Below are positions 62,558-64,000 of a stretch of 64,000 nt of DNA, one piece after another (the stretch's first letter is position 1; each line of letters begins with the position of its first letter). The notes below the pieces were generated by a model. The model had not been told where the DNA came from. It made no database searches and saw nothing but the letters and a program-made list of their open reading frames with translations. A program made the translations under genes and the position numbers. This stretch comes from Ferriphaselus sp. R-1 (lineage in GTDB: Bacteria; Pseudomonadota; Gammaproteobacteria; Burkholderiales; Gallionellaceae), in the NCBI RefSeq assembly GCF_000746095.1, contig NZ_JQKP01000001.1, positions 124,001-188,000 on the forward strand. Direction: 5' to 3'.

Positions 62558-63588
62558 TTCTGCGCTCCCTTGGCCTTCTTGCCGAACACCTTGGGCTGGG
62601 TGTAGGCATCGATCAGCGGCACGCAGATGTTCATCAGCAGGGTGGCGAAGGCCATGCCGTCGGGGAAGCCGCCGAAGGCGCGGATCAGATAGGTGAGGAT
62701 GCCCGCGCCTGCGGCGAAGATGATCTTGCCGCGCGGGGTGGTCGGGCTGGTCACCGGGTCGGTCAGGATGAAGAACGCGCCTATCATCGCTGCGCCGGAG
62801 AACAGGTGGAACAGCGGCGTGACGTAGTGCGCCGGGTCAATCACATGGAACAGGCCGGCGGTGGCATACAGCGTGCCGAGATAGACGATGGGCAGGTGCC
62901 AGCTGATGATGCGGTTCCACAGCAGGTACAGGCCGCCGATGGCGAAGCCGGTGGCCACCATCTCGCTGCCCTTGCCCGCGAGGCGGCCATAGATCGGCAT
63001 GTCACGGATCTCGCCGACCGAGAGGCCGAGGTGGAGCTGGGTCTTCAGCGTGTCCAGCGGAGTCGCCATGGTCACCGCGTCCAGCGTCAGCCCGCGCGGC
63101 AGCACGCCACTGAAGATGTAGCCGAGTTGCTCGATGAACGACAGTTCGGGGTGGCCGACCGGGTGCGGTGTCAGCCAGTGCGTCATCTGTACCGGGAAGG
63201 AGATGATGAGCACGGCGTAGCCTATCATCGCCGGGTTGAACGGGTTGTTGCCCAGCCCGCCGTACAGGTGCTTGGAAATGCTGATGGCAAACAGCGTGCC
63301 GACCACCACCAGCCACCACGGGGCCAGCGGCGGGATGGATAGCGCCAGCAGCCAGGCGGTGAGAAGGGCACTGTTGTCCTTCAGGAACGGAGCGACCGGG
63401 CGATCACGCAGCTTGAGCATGGCGGCTTCGGTGGCGAGCGCGGTGACGCTGGCCAGGGTGATCGAGACCAGGATGGCTGGGCCGTAGTACCAGACGTAAA
63501 AACCGATGCCCGGCAGCAATGCGAGCATCACCTTCAGCATGATCTCGCTGACGCTGACCGGTTTGGTGATGTAGGGCGAGGTGAACAT
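62554..63588 (-). CDS. rnfD: Rnf/Rsx electron-transport subunit D
   Basis: Membrane subunit of 344 residues with about nine helices. Its FMN-attachment region is LDAVTMATPLDTLK (SGATxAT-like, with T187 or so). GLGNNPFNPAMIGYAVLIISFPVQMTHWL is a family mark. It lies 1 base after rnfC. Confidence 0.95.
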   Translation of the reverse strand: MFTSPYITKPVSVSEIMLKVMLALLPGIGFYVWYYGPAILVSITLASVTALATEAAMLKLRDRPVAPFLKDNSALLTAWLLALSIPPLAPWWLVVVGTLFAISISKHLYGGLGNNPFNPAMIGYAVLIISFPVQMTHWLTPHPVGHPELSFIEQLGYIFSGVLPRGLTLDAVTMATPLDTLKTQLHLGLSVGEIRDMPIYGRLAGKGSEMVATGFAIGGLYLLWNRIISWHLPIVYLGTLYATAGLFHVIDPAHYVTPLFHLFSGAAMIGAFFILTDPVTSPTTPRGKIIFAAGAGILTYLIRAFGGFPDGMAFATLLMNICVPLIDAYTQPKVFGKKAKGAQK

Positions 63589-63589
63589 G

Positions 63590-64000
63590 TTATTCCTTGG
63601 GCGGCTCGTGGTGCTTGTCCAGGTCGGCTTCGGGATGCGCCAGCTCCTGGATGTGGGCGCGCCGGGCTTCGATCTCGTCGATCTTGGCTTGCTGCTCGGG
63701 CGTCAGGTTGGCGGTGTTCCTAGGCTGCGTCGCATCGTGCTGAGCCTGCACGCGCGCCATGGCAGCCTGGATGCGCGCCTGCGCATCTTCGTCTGTATTG
63801 GCGGTGGCTGCGGCGGCATCGGCTTGTTGCTTGGCGAGCAGCGCCGCACGTTCCTTCTGTGCCAGTTTCTCGGCTTTTTCCTGTTTCTCGCGTTCCAGAC
63901 GGAACTGGCGGTACTCGTGGCGCTGGCGTGCGGTGTCGGCAGCGGTCTTGTCGCGTTCGCGCGCCCAGATCTCGCTCTTGGCATAGCGGTAATACTGCAC
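63590..64000 (-). CDS. rnfC: Rnf/Rsx electron-transport subunit C, C-terminal part
   Basis: Only the last 137 residues are visible and the frame runs off the window edge. The start of the visible part is VQYYRYAKSEIWARERDK, the point where the ferredoxin domain of RnfC ends and a Lys/Ala/Glu-rich coiled-coil tail begins. The tail length varies between species. Rnf may feed electrons to nitrogenase or reduce SoxR. Confidence 0.9.
   Translation of the reverse strand: MQYYRYAKSEIWARERDKTAADTARQRHEYRQFRLEREKQEKAEKLAQKERAALLAKQQADAAAATANTDEDAQARIQAAMARVQAQHDATQPRNTANLTPEQQAKIDEIEARRAHIQELAHPEADLDKHHEPPKE

Overview
The window is a high-GC (about 60%) proteobacterial chromosome segment dominated by a large nitrogen-fixation (nif) region at about 3.2-29.9 kb, flanked by housekeeping DNA. 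The gene neighbourhoods (rnfCDGE beside nth, argB-nucleotidase-slmA, PP0621-pilS-pilR-ampD, an NrdR-controlled nrdAB) fit a diazotrophic betaproteobacterium. A member of the Nitrosomonadales such as the Gallionellaceae is possible, but this is inferred from gene order and recalled protein resemblance only.

Layout. 0-3.2 kb: the 3' end of ppiD, tRNA-Asp, fabI, a RAYT transposase between perfect 17-bp inverted repeats, a small AT-rich secreted protein and a gspF/pilC remnant. 3.2-10 kb, minus strand: an FeS/homocitrate/maturation operon iscA-nifU-nifS-nifV-cysE-TPR-nifW-nifZ-nifM behind a consensus sigma54 promoter with a NifA-type site. 10.3-12.9 kb, minus strand: two plant-type ferredoxins (one resembling the Shethna FeSII protectant), nifQ, draG and a Rieske protein. 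13-16 kb, plus strand: mop-modABC for molybdate. 16.2-27.3 kb, plus strand: a GNAT protein; a second sigma54/NifA promoter before a pntB remnant, the 4Fe-4S LRV protein and an unknown; then a third such promoter before nifE-nifN-nifX, an RseC-like protein, DUF269, DUF683, fdxB, a thioredoxin-like 2Fe-2S ferredoxin, an unknown, a NifZ-like protein, a double-domain SagB-like flavoprotein, an ankyrin protein and an unknown. 27.4-29.9 kb: hxlR/qorB, then nifF preceded by an unknown gene. A broken tRNA-Asn 3' half and a terminator follow. nifHDK, nifB, nifA and draT are not in this window.

30-64 kb is ordinary chromosome: nrdAB, pilSR-ampD, arfB, prfC, tRNA-Val, an MFS transporter, pbpG, argB, slmA, a DAHP synthase, btuF and a diguanylate cyclase. 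There follow an envelope set (LolD-type ATPase, FtsX-type permease, LolA-like protein, barrel-like protein), a LytS/LytTR pair, a cobalamin adenosyltransferase and nth. An MntA/HepT toxin-antitoxin pair sits between nth and rnfEGDC.

How it fits together. mod/mop/nifQ supply molybdenum, NifU/NifS/IscA build Fe-S clusters, NifV makes homocitrate, and NifE/N/X with the DUF269 protein assemble FeMo-co. NifW/Z/M mature the nitrogenase components. NifF and the several ferredoxins carry electrons. DraG and the FeSII-like protein would control or protect the enzyme. The most unusual features are the load of short palindromic repeats, one read in frame inside nifN and another inside an envelope gene; a 14-copy heptamer array in the nif operon with a 3-copy sister locus 30 kb away; and the redox gene set at the 3' end of the nifEN transcript.
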